Positions 9,041-17,137 of a DNA stretch of 64,000 bases are shown here, one piece after another; positions within the stretch are counted from its first letter, which is position 1, and each line of letters opens with the position of its first letter. The position numbers and the translations under genes were made by a program. The DNA comes from Thermoflexus sp042408815. Its GTDB lineage: Bacteria; Chloroflexota; Anaerolineae; Thermoflexales; Thermoflexaceae. The DNA lies in contig NZ_JBHOQR010000014.1 of NCBI RefSeq assembly GCF_042408815.1, forward strand, positions 1 to 64,000, in the 5' to 3' direction. Under the pieces are notes generated by a model. The model was not told the origin of the DNA. It did not search any database and worked only from the letters and a program-made list of their open reading frames with translations.

Positions 9041-11224
9041 ATGAACGCCCGACGCCTCAGCCAGCCCCATTCGATTGGATCCAGCCAGCGGGGATCCCCA
9101 GCGATCCCTCTGGGTCTGCTCGCTCTTTTCTTCGCGCTAGGGCTGATCGCACTTCCTTCAGCCTTTGTGCACAACGACGAGGCCCATGGAGCCATCGTCC
9201 TGATCTACAATCTGCCGGACACTCTGCGAGCGGTGGCCCGGGACAGCCACCCGCCCCTCTATTATGTTCTGCTCTGGGGATGGCTCCGGCTGGTTCCGCA
9301 CCCCTTCGCCCTGAAATTCGTTTCGCTGTTCTTCGCCCTCCTGGCCCTCGCGCTCGTTTACCGTCTGGTAAGGGCGGCGGCCGACCAGCGCACCGCAGCG
9401 CTGGCGATGCTCCTGCTCGGGCTGAACCCGCTGTTCTTCGCCATGGCTACGATCGGCCGGATGTATTCCATGGCGATTGCCTGGAGCGCCCTGGGGGCAT
9501 GGCATGCCCTGCGTGGGCGTGATCGGGGATGGTTACTCAGCGCCTGGGGGTTGACCCTTACCCACTTCTATGGGGTCTTCTTCCTCCCCGCCCAGCGCCT
9601 TCTAGCCCGGGGTCCGCGCGCCTGGTTTCGAGAAACCCTCCTCATCACCCTGGCAACCCTTCCCCTGCTCCTCTGGTCGATCGGGGCGCTGGGCCCCTCG
9701 CTGGCCCATACGGTGCAGACCCTGGCGCGGATCCCCATTCGCCCTACCCCTTTCGAAGTTCTGGCCAACCTGATGGGCGCTCTGGGGATCGGCATTGGAG
9801 CCGATGGGCTGCTGGGCGGGGTCGGGGCCATGCTCACGGCTGTTGAGATCGGGGCGGCGATCTCCGCTCAAACCCTCCGCCCCGGGCTGGCGATGGTCCT
9901 TCCCATCGGGATCGGGCTGGCGCTGGCCCTCCGTTTCCCCTTCTATGCCGCCCGTTATTTTTCCCCGATCCTGCCTTTCTATGTATGGATGCTGGCCACC
10001 GGCTGGAGCCGCCGATGGCGGCGCATCCTGACCCCCCTTTTCCTCATCCTGGGGATTTACGGCATCGGGCGAACGTGGGCGGTTTATGAGAACGCGCCGA
10101 TTTATGTCGAAGCCCAGCGGGAGCTCTACGCCACCCTCCATACCCTTGCCTATCCGACCGATCGCCTGGTCTTTCATGGGTACTGGAACCAGGCGGAAAT
10201 GGCCCTCTTCTACCCGGAGACCCGACCCCGCCTGCGCTCGCTGGAGGATTTCATTCGCCAGGAGGGTCGGCTGCATGAGCCCACCTGGTTGATCGGTGTG
10301 ACCTTCTTCCAGGAACTTTACCGGCCGGTGGCGGAGGCCCTCGCCCGACAGGGACCATTTGACCGCCATGCCTGGTATCCCATGGCGGAAGTCTTCCGCT
10401 TCGTGCCATGGCCGGACTCCCTATCTTGGCAGCCTCTCCATGTCCGCTTTGAGGAGGGGATTCGCCTGGAGGCCATCGCCTTGCTGGATCCGGTTGCCGA
10501 GCCCCGGAGGAGCATTCGGATCGCCCTGCGCTGGCGGGCCGATCACCCGGTTGCCCACCGTTACGTGGTTTTCGCCCATCTCTGGGATTCAGAGGGGCGC
10601 TACCGGGCCGGGACGGACCGCGAACCGGCGCCGCCCACGGAGGCGTGGGAGGTCGGGTTGCCCATCACCCAGACCATCGCCATCGGCGTGCCGCCCTTTC
10701 TGCCCGCCGGCCAGTATCGGGTCGCGATCGGCCTGTATGAGCCGGTGGGATCTGGATGGCGGCGCCTGCGAACCGAAACGGGGGAGGATGCGGTATCGAT
10801 CGGCTTCGTCGAGATCCGTCCGCTGCTCGACGAATCCCATCGTCCGGGACCCACGCTCCCCATCGGGATCACCATACTGGAAAGCCAGGCGTGGCACACG
10901 GAGATCGACGGCACGCCGCGATGGCGGGTGCATCTCGTCTGGCGAGCGGATCGGCCCATGGAAGAGGATACACACCGCTTGCTCCTTCGATCCCCTGACG
11001 GGATCGTAGTGGGCCTGACGCCTCCTGAAGGGTGGTTCCCAGGGGCTCGATCGGCGGGCGAGGTCGTGGCGGAGATCTGGGAGTGGAAAGAACCGCTTGC
11101 GCCGGGACGTTATCAGGTATTCTGGGAAGGAGGAGGCAATTTCGCCCTTCTGACGTTTCGAGTTCCACCCGATGGTTATCGATGGAATTATGACTGGATT
11201 TTCCTGAATCGCCTTCCCTGGTGA
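9041..11224 (+). CDS. GT39 (PMT/ArnT)-type membrane glycosyltransferase
   Basis: A 727-residue polytopic protein. The first ~450 residues carry about 10-11 membrane spans, and the first periplasmic loop has the acidic HNDEAHG and the DSHPPLYYVLLWGW motif typical of dolichol/undecaprenyl-phosphate-sugar-dependent GT-C enzymes. The C-terminal ~280 residues form a predicted beta-rich extracytoplasmic domain, a layout known in Chloroflexota GT39 proteins. It probably transfers a lipid-linked sugar to a protein or envelope glycan; donor and acceptor are unknown. The start at 9041 (MNARRLSQP) is chosen because upstream codons overlap the TPR gene and look non-coding. The ribosome binding site is weak. 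Confidence 0.78.
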   Translation: MNARRLSQPHSIGSSQRGSPAIPLGLLALFFALGLIALPSAFVHNDEAHGAIVLIYNLPDTLRAVARDSHPPLYYVLLWGWLRLVPHPFALKFVSLFFALLALALVYRLVRAAADQRTAALAMLLLGLNPLFFAMATIGRMYSMAIAWSALGAWHALRGRDRGWLLSAWGLTLTHFYGVFFLPAQRLLARGPRAWFRETLLITLATLPLLLWSIGALGPSLAHTVQTLARIPIRPTPFEVLANLMGALGIGIGADGLLGGVGAMLTAVEIGAAISAQTLRPGLAMVLPIGIGLALALRFPFYAARYFSPILPFYVWMLATGWSRRWRRILTPLFLILGIYGIGRTWAVYENAPIYVEAQRELYATLHTLAYPTDRLVFHGYWNQAEMALFYPETRPRLRSLEDFIRQEGRLHEPTWLIGVTFFQELYRPVAEALARQGPFDRHAWYPMAEVFRFVPWPDSLSWQPLHVRFEEGIRLEAIALLDPVAEPRRSIRIALRWRADHPVAHRYVVFAHLWDSEGRYRAGTDREPAPPTEAWEVGLPITQTIAIGVPPFLPAGQYRVAIGLYEPVGSGWRRLRTETGEDAVSIGFVEIRPLLDESHRPGPTLPIGITILESQAWHTEIDGTPRWRVHLVWRADRPMEEDTHRLLLRSPDGIVVGLTPPEGWFPGARSAGEVVAEIWEWKEPLAPGRYQVFWEGGGNFALLTFRVPPDGYRWNYDWIFLNRLPW

Positions 11225-11252
11225 TGGGACTCCGGGCAAAAGGAGAGCGGGG

Positions 11253-12749
11253 ATGATCCGGGATCTGTTCCTGAATCAGGAGCCGGCCTTTCGGTTCTTC
11301 GCCGGTCTTGTCTATTACACGCTTGGCCTCAGCCTGATCTTGCAATCTCGGGGTCACAGCCGCCTGCGCCTGGCCCGCAGCCTCCCCTGGCTGGCCGGCT
11401 TCGGGATCCTCCATGCCATCTATGAATGGAGCGGGGCGCTCCTCCTACCCGTTCGCTCGCCCCTCACAGCGGAGGAGGCGAGCCTGTTCATGATCGGGCG
11501 GATCATAAGTCTGGCGCTGGCTTTCTTTTGCCTTTTCGAGTTTGGCGCTGACATTGTGGCTCCCCTCGGCCCGCGCTGGCTATGGCTGCGGTCCATCGGG
11601 ATGATCCTCTTCCTGGGATGGAGCGCAGGGGCCTTCGCCCTCGGCCTTCTTTCTGCTCTTTCCCTGTGGCAATGGGCACGCTGGGTGGAGGCCGGCGCGC
11701 GTTGTCTCCTGGGATTGCCCGGCGGATTGCTGGCGGCCTATGCCCTGCGCCGCCATACCTTCCATCTCCTGGTTCCCATGGCCCAGCCGCACATCATCGG
11801 GATGCTCCGCACCGCTGGGCTGGCCATCGCCGCCTACAGCCTTCTGGCCGGCCTCGTTGGGCCTGCGATCCCGGTCTTCCCACTGGATCGGATCCATGAA
11901 GAAGCCCTGCAAGATCTCACCGGCGTCCCCATCTTCCTGTTGCGCAGTCTCACAGGGATCGTGCTGGTGGGGGGCATGCTGCGCGCCTTGGAGATCTTTG
12001 AGATCGAACTGAGCAGCCGGCTGAGCAGCCTGGAGGAAGCCCAGATCCTGGCCAGCGAGCGGGAACGGATGAGCCGGGAATTGCATGATCGCACCCTCCA
12101 GATGATCTACGGGGCCGGCCTGCTGGTTCGCAATGTTCAGGCTCAGATGGAACCTGCCGCCGCGAGGGCCCTTGATCCGGTGGTTCGCCTGCTGGACCAG
12201 GCGGTGCAGAGCCTGCGGGAGATCCTTCAGGAACTCCAGGCCCGCCCGGCCATGGCCAGCCTGATCGATGGACTGGAGCGCCTCATTCGGGAGTACGGCC
12301 TGCCGGCTCTCATGGATGTAGAGACCGAATGGGAGATCCCCTCAGATGCCCAATTGCCCCCGGCTCAGTTGCGTCATATCCTGGCCATCGTTTCCGAAGC
12401 CTTAAGCAACGTTGTCCGCCATGCCCGAGCCCGACGGGTCCACATCCGCGCCGCTCTGCACAATGACCTGCTGCAGATCCGGATCGCCGATGACGGCCGA
12501 GGATTCGGCCCGGAAGTCCAGCCCGGCTTCGGCCTGCGCAATATGGAGGAACGCGCCCATCTACTGAATGGACATCTGGAGATCCAGAGCCAACCCGGCG
12601 CAGGGACTACAGTGATCTTAGAGGTCCCATGGTTGGGAATCCGTCGGGAGGCGCTCCATCGCCCGACGGGGCCGAGCCAGCCCCAGCCGGCGGAAGACGA
12701 TCGGCGCGCCCCAGGTCACCCAGAGCCCGATCCCCGCATACCGCAATAA
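11253..12749 (+). CDS. Orphan NarL-type sensor histidine kinase
   Basis: A 498-residue membrane kinase. Residues 1-245 hold about 7-8 membrane helices. A coiled linker leads to a HisKA_3 box, ERMSRELHDRTLQMIYG, with the phosphoacceptor His in ELHD. The HATPase_c domain has the N box EALSNVVRHARA, G1 DDGRGF and G2 GFGLRNMEERAHLLNG. It would phosphorylate a NarL/FixJ-type regulator, but none is encoded within several kilobases. The ATPase domain ends near base 12640. The last ~35 residues are low-complexity and antisense to the PAP2 gene, so that tail may be a run-through of an open frame. Confidence 0.88.
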   Translation: MIRDLFLNQEPAFRFFAGLVYYTLGLSLILQSRGHSRLRLARSLPWLAGFGILHAIYEWSGALLLPVRSPLTAEEASLFMIGRIISLALAFFCLFEFGADIVAPLGPRWLWLRSIGMILFLGWSAGAFALGLLSALSLWQWARWVEAGARCLLGLPGGLLAAYALRRHTFHLLVPMAQPHIIGMLRTAGLAIAAYSLLAGLVGPAIPVFPLDRIHEEALQDLTGVPIFLLRSLTGIVLVGGMLRALEIFEIELSSRLSSLEEAQILASERERMSRELHDRTLQMIYGAGLLVRNVQAQMEPAAARALDPVVRLLDQAVQSLREILQELQARPAMASLIDGLERLIREYGLPALMDVETEWEIPSDAQLPPAQLRHILAIVSEALSNVVRHARARRVHIRAALHNDLLQIRIADDGRGFGPEVQPGFGLRNMEERAHLLNGHLEIQSQPGAGTTVILEVPWLGIRREALHRPTGPSQPQPAEDDRRAPGHPEPDPRIPQ

Positions 12750-13568
12750 CCGGAGGGCCGGCTCCTCGGAAAGGAAAGATGGGAGGAGAGCAAACATGGC
12801 GGTCAGGCCTCCATAGATCACCCCCAGGGTGACGAGACCGATCCCCAGACGCAACCCCCGCTGCCATAACGGTCCGCCTGGGTGGAATCCGTTCCCACCG
12901 GATTCCTGGATCGCCCCCCATGCCATGCCCAGCCATGCGCCGAGCGGGGCCGCCGTTTCCCGGGTTCGATGAACAAGAAAAAGGAGGATCACCGCCCCCG
13001 TGGCGAGCAGTGCGCTCTGCCCGCGAGAAGTGGCCAGCCGGCGGACCACCCAGGGGGCGACATACACCATCAGGAGCGCCACCAGTATCCCAACCCCCCA
13101 GCCGACCAGCACGTCGTGGAGAAAATGCACGCCCAGGAGGATTCGTGAGAGGCCAATGAGAAAGACGAGCCCGATCGCGAGGATCGTGAAAAGCGGATGC
13201 CCGACCATCCCCGCCAGCGTTCCCCAGAGGGCGGCGGCGCTCACAGCATGCCCACTGGGCAGCCCATATCCCAGACTCTCTCCGCCGGGCAACAGCACTC
13301 GAACTTGATCCGGGGCGACCTGGAAGGGGCGGGGCATGGCGAAGAGATCCTTTAAGACGAACGTGAGGTAACTGCCCAGCAAAAGACCGGTGGCCGTATA
13401 GAGGGCCTCACGCTTCCGATAGCCCCACAACAGGGCAGAAAGGATGAGGAGGAACGCCTGCTCCTCCCCCAGGAACGACATCACGCGCCAGAAGGCGATG
13501 GCCCATGGAGGCTGAAGCCTCTGCAGTTGAGCGATCCACTCAATTTGCCAGCGCATCCAATCCGACAT
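12618..13568 (-). CDS. PAP2-family membrane phosphatase
   Basis: A 316-residue protein with the three acid-phosphatase motifs of the PAP2 superfamily: KDLFAMPRP, PSGHA and SRILLGVHFLHD. The last two contain the catalytic histidines. Hydrophobic helices flank the motifs, as in undecaprenyl-pyrophosphate phosphatases (BcrC/PgpB type) that recycle the cell-wall lipid carrier at the membrane. The C-terminal third has four more hydrophobic segments, longer than the basic family. The start at 13568 (MSDWMRWQIEW) has GGAGG upstream. It converges on the histidine kinase with a 132-base coding overlap. The exact substrate is uncertain. Confidence 0.87.
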   Translation of the reverse strand: MSDWMRWQIEWIAQLQRLQPPWAIAFWRVMSFLGEEQAFLLILSALLWGYRKREALYTATGLLLGSYLTFVLKDLFAMPRPFQVAPDQVRVLLPGGESLGYGLPSGHAVSAAALWGTLAGMVGHPLFTILAIGLVFLIGLSRILLGVHFLHDVLVGWGVGILVALLMVYVAPWVVRRLATSRGQSALLATGAVILLFLVHRTRETAAPLGAWLGMAWGAIQESGGNGFHPGGPLWQRGLRLGIGLVTLGVIYGGLTAMFALLPSFLSEEPALRLLRYAGIGLWVTWGAPIVFRRLGLARPRRAMERLPTDSQPWDL

Positions 13569-13745
13569 CCGGATCCTCCAGAGAAGGATGAACCATTCCA
13601 CCGACTCCCGCCGCCCAGCCAGCGGCGCGATCCTTCACCGAAGCGGGCAAAAGGCTGGAAAAGGATCGCAGGTTACTGTGAATTCAGCTATCATGATAAA
13701 GAAACAAGGACAACTCCCCTTCCACCCCGGAATAAGGAGGTGCTT

Positions 13746-14435
13746 ATGGCCATTCGGATCACCTGGTATGGCCATGCTGCCTTTCTGATCGAGAGCGACG
13801 GCAAGCGCATTCTGATCGATCCTTTCCTCAGCGGCAACCCCATGGCTCCCGTGAAAGCAGAGGAGGTCCATGCCGATGTGATCCTGATCACCCATGGCCA
13901 TGCAGATCACGTGGGGGACGCGGTGGACATTGCCCGGCGAACTGGGGCCCTGGTGATCAGCAACTATGAAATCATCTCATGGTTTCAGAGCAAAGGGATT
14001 CCGAACACCCATCCCCTGCACATCGGCGGAGGCCGCGATTTCGACTTCGGCCGGGTGAAGCTCACCCCCGCGCTCCACGGTTCCGTCCTGCCCGATGGAT
14101 CGTATGGTGGAAACCCGGCGGGGATCTTGCTCTACCTGGGGAAGCATCGGATCTACCACGCCGGCGACACCGGCCTGTTCGGAGACATGAAGCTCATCGG
14201 CGCGGAGAAGCTGGACCTTGCCCTCCTGCCCATTGGGGATAACTTTACGATGGGCCCGGCGGATGCCCTGGAGGCGGTTCGCCTTCTGAAGCCGAAAGTC
14301 GTCATCCCCATGCACTATAACACCTGGGAATTGATCCAGCAGGATCCCCACGCTTGGGCCCGGAAGGCAAAGGCCGCCGTGAAGGGTTTGAAAGTGGTGG
14401 TGCTGGAACCAGGCGGATCCTTCGAGCTGAAGTAA
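13746..14435 (+). CDS. UPF0173 metal-dependent hydrolase (beta-lactamase fold)
   Basis: A 229-residue MBL-fold protein of the UPF0173/YtkL type. The metal site HGHADH is near residue 45, with further ligands in HAGDTGLF and in VIPMHYNTW at the C-terminus. Members hydrolyse uncharacterised esters or phosphodiesters; the physiological substrate is unknown. The start at 13746 follows a strong AAGGAGG site, which excludes the 73-codon upstream extension. It is a single-gene unit, followed by the 6S RNA region. Confidence 0.9.
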   Translation: MAIRITWYGHAAFLIESDGKRILIDPFLSGNPMAPVKAEEVHADVILITHGHADHVGDAVDIARRTGALVISNYEIISWFQSKGIPNTHPLHIGGGRDFDFGRVKLTPALHGSVLPDGSYGGNPAGILLYLGKHRIYHAGDTGLFGDMKLIGAEKLDLALLPIGDNFTMGPADALEAVRLLKPKVVIPMHYNTWELIQQDPHAWARKAKAAVKGLKVVVLEPGGSFELK

Positions 14436-14575
14436 GCGACCTGAAGGGGGCATGTTCATCGTCGGCCTCCTCGGGGAGGGCGAGGCAGCGGCAGGGCACC
14501 CCGCACGCCATACCCCCGCCGGGAATCCACCGGAGAAGAGGGAGGCTGAGAGGTCCCTCCGGGAATTTTCGGCAT

Positions 14576-14605
14576 TTGCCTTCTCCGGGGATTTTGACTT
14601 ACAAT
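14576..14605 (+). promoter_or_regulatory. Promoter of the probable 6S RNA
   Basis: TTGCCT (14576-14581) and TACAAT (14600-14605) are separated by 18 bases. The predicted start near 14611-14612 coincides with the 5' arm of the closing stem of the RNA. Confidence 0.65.
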
Positions 14606-14610
14606 GAGGA

Positions 14611-14804
14611 CAGCCCGGCCATGTGCGTGAGGTCGTGCTCAGCGGCTTGCGCCAACACCTGATAGAGCGGGGGCCGGACTCTGGCCCGGGGACGCGTTAG
14701 ACGGCCTGCGCGCGGGGCCCGTCCAGGCGGCAACCGGCAGGAGGTCCCCACTTGAGCGAGAGGGTGCATCAGCCCGGCGGCCCACGGCATGGCGGGGCTT
14801 TTTG
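14611..14804 (+). ncRNA. ssrS: Probable 6S RNA
   Basis: A non-coding segment of about 190 bases with its own promoter. The 5' end AGCCCGGCCATG (14612-14623) pairs with CATGGCGGGGCT (14788-14799) over 12 positions with one mismatch, directly before a T-rich tract, so the whole RNA is closed by one long stem. An inner GCTCA/TGAGC pairing flanks a large central region. The 3' part CATCAGCCCGGCGGCC resembles the conserved CAGCCNGCGGCGGC region of E. coli 6S RNA. 6S RNA mimics an open promoter and sequesters the housekeeping RNA polymerase. SRP RNA and tmRNA were considered, but their signature motifs are absent. No covariance search was possible. Confidence 0.72.
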
Positions 14805-14885
14805 TTTTCCGAACAAGCGCTGTTTGTTTCCAGTGGGTCTGTCCTTACCCCCAGGTCCTCCCCGACGGGCCTGCCGTCGGTGGGA

Positions 14886-15245
14886 TTAGGCGCGATGGGT
14901 CTCCAGCCAGTCAGCCAGCGCCCAGCGTTGCCCGGTCACTTCATCCAGCTGTCGAGCGAGCGCCAGCGCTCGAACCCGCAGGCCGGCGGCCTCCTCACCG
15001 GCCCCAACTGCATCCACCGCTAGGGACCACCAGCCCAGGATCGCCCGGGCCAGCAGGCGGATCGCCTCATAAGAGGGTTGGGAGAAGCTCTCGGCCAGAT
15101 TCTCCAGCGCTGCTTCCGCTGTGGCCTGTACCACAGATCCTTCTGGACCAGCAGCCCGGGCGCGTGCCCACATGTTGAAGACATCCAGCCAGCTGAACAG
15201 GTCCTGGGCGGACCGAATCTCTTTCAACGCCTCCAGAAGTTCCAT
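14886..15245 (-). CDS. Hypothetical protein, 119 aa, helical
   Basis: A small protein rich in Ala, Leu and Glu (MELLEALKEIRSAQDLFSWL start), predicted all-helical, with no signal peptide, membrane span or motif I recognise. The composition and amphipathic pattern look like a real soluble protein, not a shadow frame. A weak AAAGGA site precedes the start. It lies next to the 3' end of the 6S RNA in the opposite orientation. The function is unknown. Confidence 0.55.
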   Translation of the reverse strand: MELLEALKEIRSAQDLFSWLDVFNMWARARAAGPEGSVVQATAEAALENLAESFSQPSYEAIRLLARAILGWWSLAVDAVGAGEEAAGLRVRALALARQLDEVTGQRWALADWLETHRA

Positions 15246-15357
15246 AACAGGATCCTTTCATTGCCCCCTGGGCCTTTCAGGCTTGGAGGAGAGGAAAGGA
15301 GAAACACCCCCCGTGGACGAACAAAAGCCGAAACGGCTGCGGGCAGAACCTTTGGGC

Positions 15358-15597
15358 TTATGGCTTCGATGACGGACCAGAGGAGCCTGTCTCTTCCTCT
15401 TCATCCTCCCAACTGATGATCCAGACACACAACCCGGCCAGCACGATGGTCGCGATCACCAAGGCCAGGAGCTGAGAGGGAGTCAACCCCACGTCCCGTG
15501 CCGACCACAGGAGGATGGCCACCATCCCGATGGCCAGGGCGATCCACGCGGCCAGGCGAGGATGCCGTTCCGCAAATCCTTTGATGGCGGCCCACAT
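15358..15597 (-). CDS. Small two-span membrane protein, 79 aa
   Basis: Two hydrophobic segments (about residues 16-33 and 42-62) are followed by an acidic tail (SWEDEEEE). GGAGGG lies about 9 bases upstream of the ATG. No family is recognised. It may be an envelope stress or complex-assembly microprotein, but nothing in the sequence decides this. Confidence 0.6.
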   Translation of the reverse strand: MWAAIKGFAERHPRLAAWIALAIGMVAILLWSARDVGLTPSQLLALVIATIVLAGLCVWIISWEDEEEETGSSGPSSKP

Positions 15598-15628
15598 CGC
15601 GCGTTCCCTCCTTAGGAGGATGGGTGCT

Positions 15629-16123
15629 TCAAATCGGTCGTGTGACGCGCTCGGCGCGGATCTGCTTGATCAACGCCACGCGACCGAAAGCATCGAATTC
15701 ATGGGCGGCCTCTCGCCACGGTTCGGATAAGCTTTCCTCCGGCCACCGGGTATACCCCAGACCCATATAAAAGGCAAGAGCTCCAGAGGACATCTCTGGG
15801 GAAACGTAAATCATGCAAGCCTCGCACTCCAGACGGCGCGCTTCCTCTTCGACGGCCTCGATGAGCTGCCGGCCGACCGTGGGCCGCAGATCAAGAGGAT
15901 CAACCACGAAATCCAGAATGCGGGCCACCAGGTTCTCCACCCGCCAGCTAATCAGGCCAACCAGCTCCCGCTCTGGGTTGAAGGCCAGCAGCATCCCCCG
16001 CTCGGCCAGCCGATCAAACACCTCATCCCCGGAGGGATCCAATCGTCCCCGGGTGGCCCGGCGGACGAGATCCCGAATGGCGTCCACATCCGCAGGTCGA
16101 GCCCGACGAATGGTGATTTTCAC
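15629..16123 (-). CDS. GNAT-family N-acetyltransferase
   Basis: A 164-residue protein starting at a GTG (16123) with GGAGG 3-4 bases upstream; the longer in-frame ATG version adds 15 non-conserved residues. The GNAT core is visible: beta4 LDFVVDPLDLRPTVGRQLIE with the acetyl-CoA pyrophosphate-binding R-P-T-V-G-R-Q-L turn, and a C-terminal AFYMGLGYT segment. GNAT enzymes transfer acetyl groups to amines, but the substrate cannot be read. It is transcribed after coaE with a 51-base gap. Confidence 0.85.
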   Translation of the reverse strand: MKITIRRARPADVDAIRDLVRRATRGRLDPSGDEVFDRLAERGMLLAFNPERELVGLISWRVENLVARILDFVVDPLDLRPTVGRQLIEAVEEEARRLECEACMIYVSPEMSSGALAFYMGLGYTRWPEESLSEPWREAAHEFDAFGRVALIKQIRAERVTRPI

Positions 16124-16174
16124 AGTTCCTCCAGCGCGTAGGATGAAATCGCCGCGGAGCCCTTTCAACGTTCC

Positions 16175-16789
16175 TCAACTATGGATGCACGGGTCCACCC
16201 ATTCGCGCCATGCACGCTCAACCTGACGACGGGTCATTTCCAGATCCCCACTGTTATCGATGATGACATCGGCATGCCGGATCTTTTCCTCTTGGGGAGG
16301 CTGGGCATGAACCCGAATGCGGGCCTCCTCCTCCGCGAACCCGCGCTCGATCACCAGGCGACGGATCTGCTCAGGCTCCGGGCAGGTGACCACCCACAGG
16401 GTATCGCAAGCCCAGGCCAACCCAGACTCGATGAGCTTGATCGCCTCGATGACAATCGCAGGGGCTTGTGAACAGGCCTGAACCCGTCGCTGAATCTCCT
16501 CCAGCACCGCCGGATGAACGACGGCTTCCAGATCCTGCATGGCGCGGGGATCCCGGAAGACGATCGCCCCCAGACGTCGGCGATCGATCTCCCCATCCGG
16601 CCCAAGGATTTCCTCCCCAAAGCGGCGGAGGATGGATTCATAGGCCGGAGTGCCCTTCCGGATCACCTCATGGGCGATCGCGTCCGCATCTATGATATAT
16701 GCCCCCTTCTCCGCCAGCATGCGGGCCACCGTGCTTTTGCCACATGCGATATTCCCGGTCAGGCCAATCAAAACTGGTCGCTTCCCCAT
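16175..16789 (-). CDS. coaE: Dephospho-CoA kinase
   Basis: A 204-residue enzyme performing the last step of coenzyme A synthesis, ATP-dependent phosphorylation of the 3'-hydroxyl of dephospho-CoA. The P-loop GLTGNIACGKST is near residue 8, followed by the substrate-binding IDADAIAHEV segment and the lid/dimer motif EAIKLIESGL. The start at 16789 (MGKRPVLIGL) has GGAG upstream. It probably forms a two-gene unit with the GNAT gene downstream. Confidence 0.95.
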   Translation of the reverse strand: MGKRPVLIGLTGNIACGKSTVARMLAEKGAYIIDADAIAHEVIRKGTPAYESILRRFGEEILGPDGEIDRRRLGAIVFRDPRAMQDLEAVVHPAVLEEIQRRVQACSQAPAIVIEAIKLIESGLAWACDTLWVVTCPEPEQIRRLVIERGFAEEEARIRVHAQPPQEEKIRHADVIIDNSGDLEMTRRQVERAWREWVDPCIHS

Positions 16790-17137
16790 CCGATGCTCCA
16801 CAAGCCCCCAGCTTCCGGTTCAGGCCGTGAGCCTGAAGAGGCAAACGCCGCGGATGCCCCTTTCTTCCATACCGAGCCAGGGCCCCCCCAGGGAAAGGGT
16901 GTGGGAAAGCGGACACCCACCTTTGTCGATCGAAGCCGAACGGCGTGGGTTTTATGATAATGATAACGCTCTATTTGAAAGTCGGAGGATGGGAATAGCA
17001 GGCCCGCCGAAGGCGGCCCATGCCCTGAGATCCAGGGAGTTGGAGAGATCATCCGAATCCCGTTAAACTTAGGTGGGAAAAGCGTTCCCCGACTGGAATA
17101 GAAGATAAACCCATCCGCTCATCCAAGGGGGATTCCG
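16790..17137. other. Divergent intergenic region coaE / molybdenum hydroxylase
   Basis: There are 348 bases without a credible gene between coaE (minus) and the fused FAD/FeS gene (plus). An AT-rich island TTATGATAATGATAACG (about 16954-16970) stands out and contains tandem GATAAT/GATAAC units resembling part of a Fur-type box. Near 16885-16910 is a degenerate CCAGGGAAAGGG hairpin edge. An AAGGGGGA ribosome binding site precedes the downstream gene. No clear -35/-10 pair was found. Confidence 0.45.
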
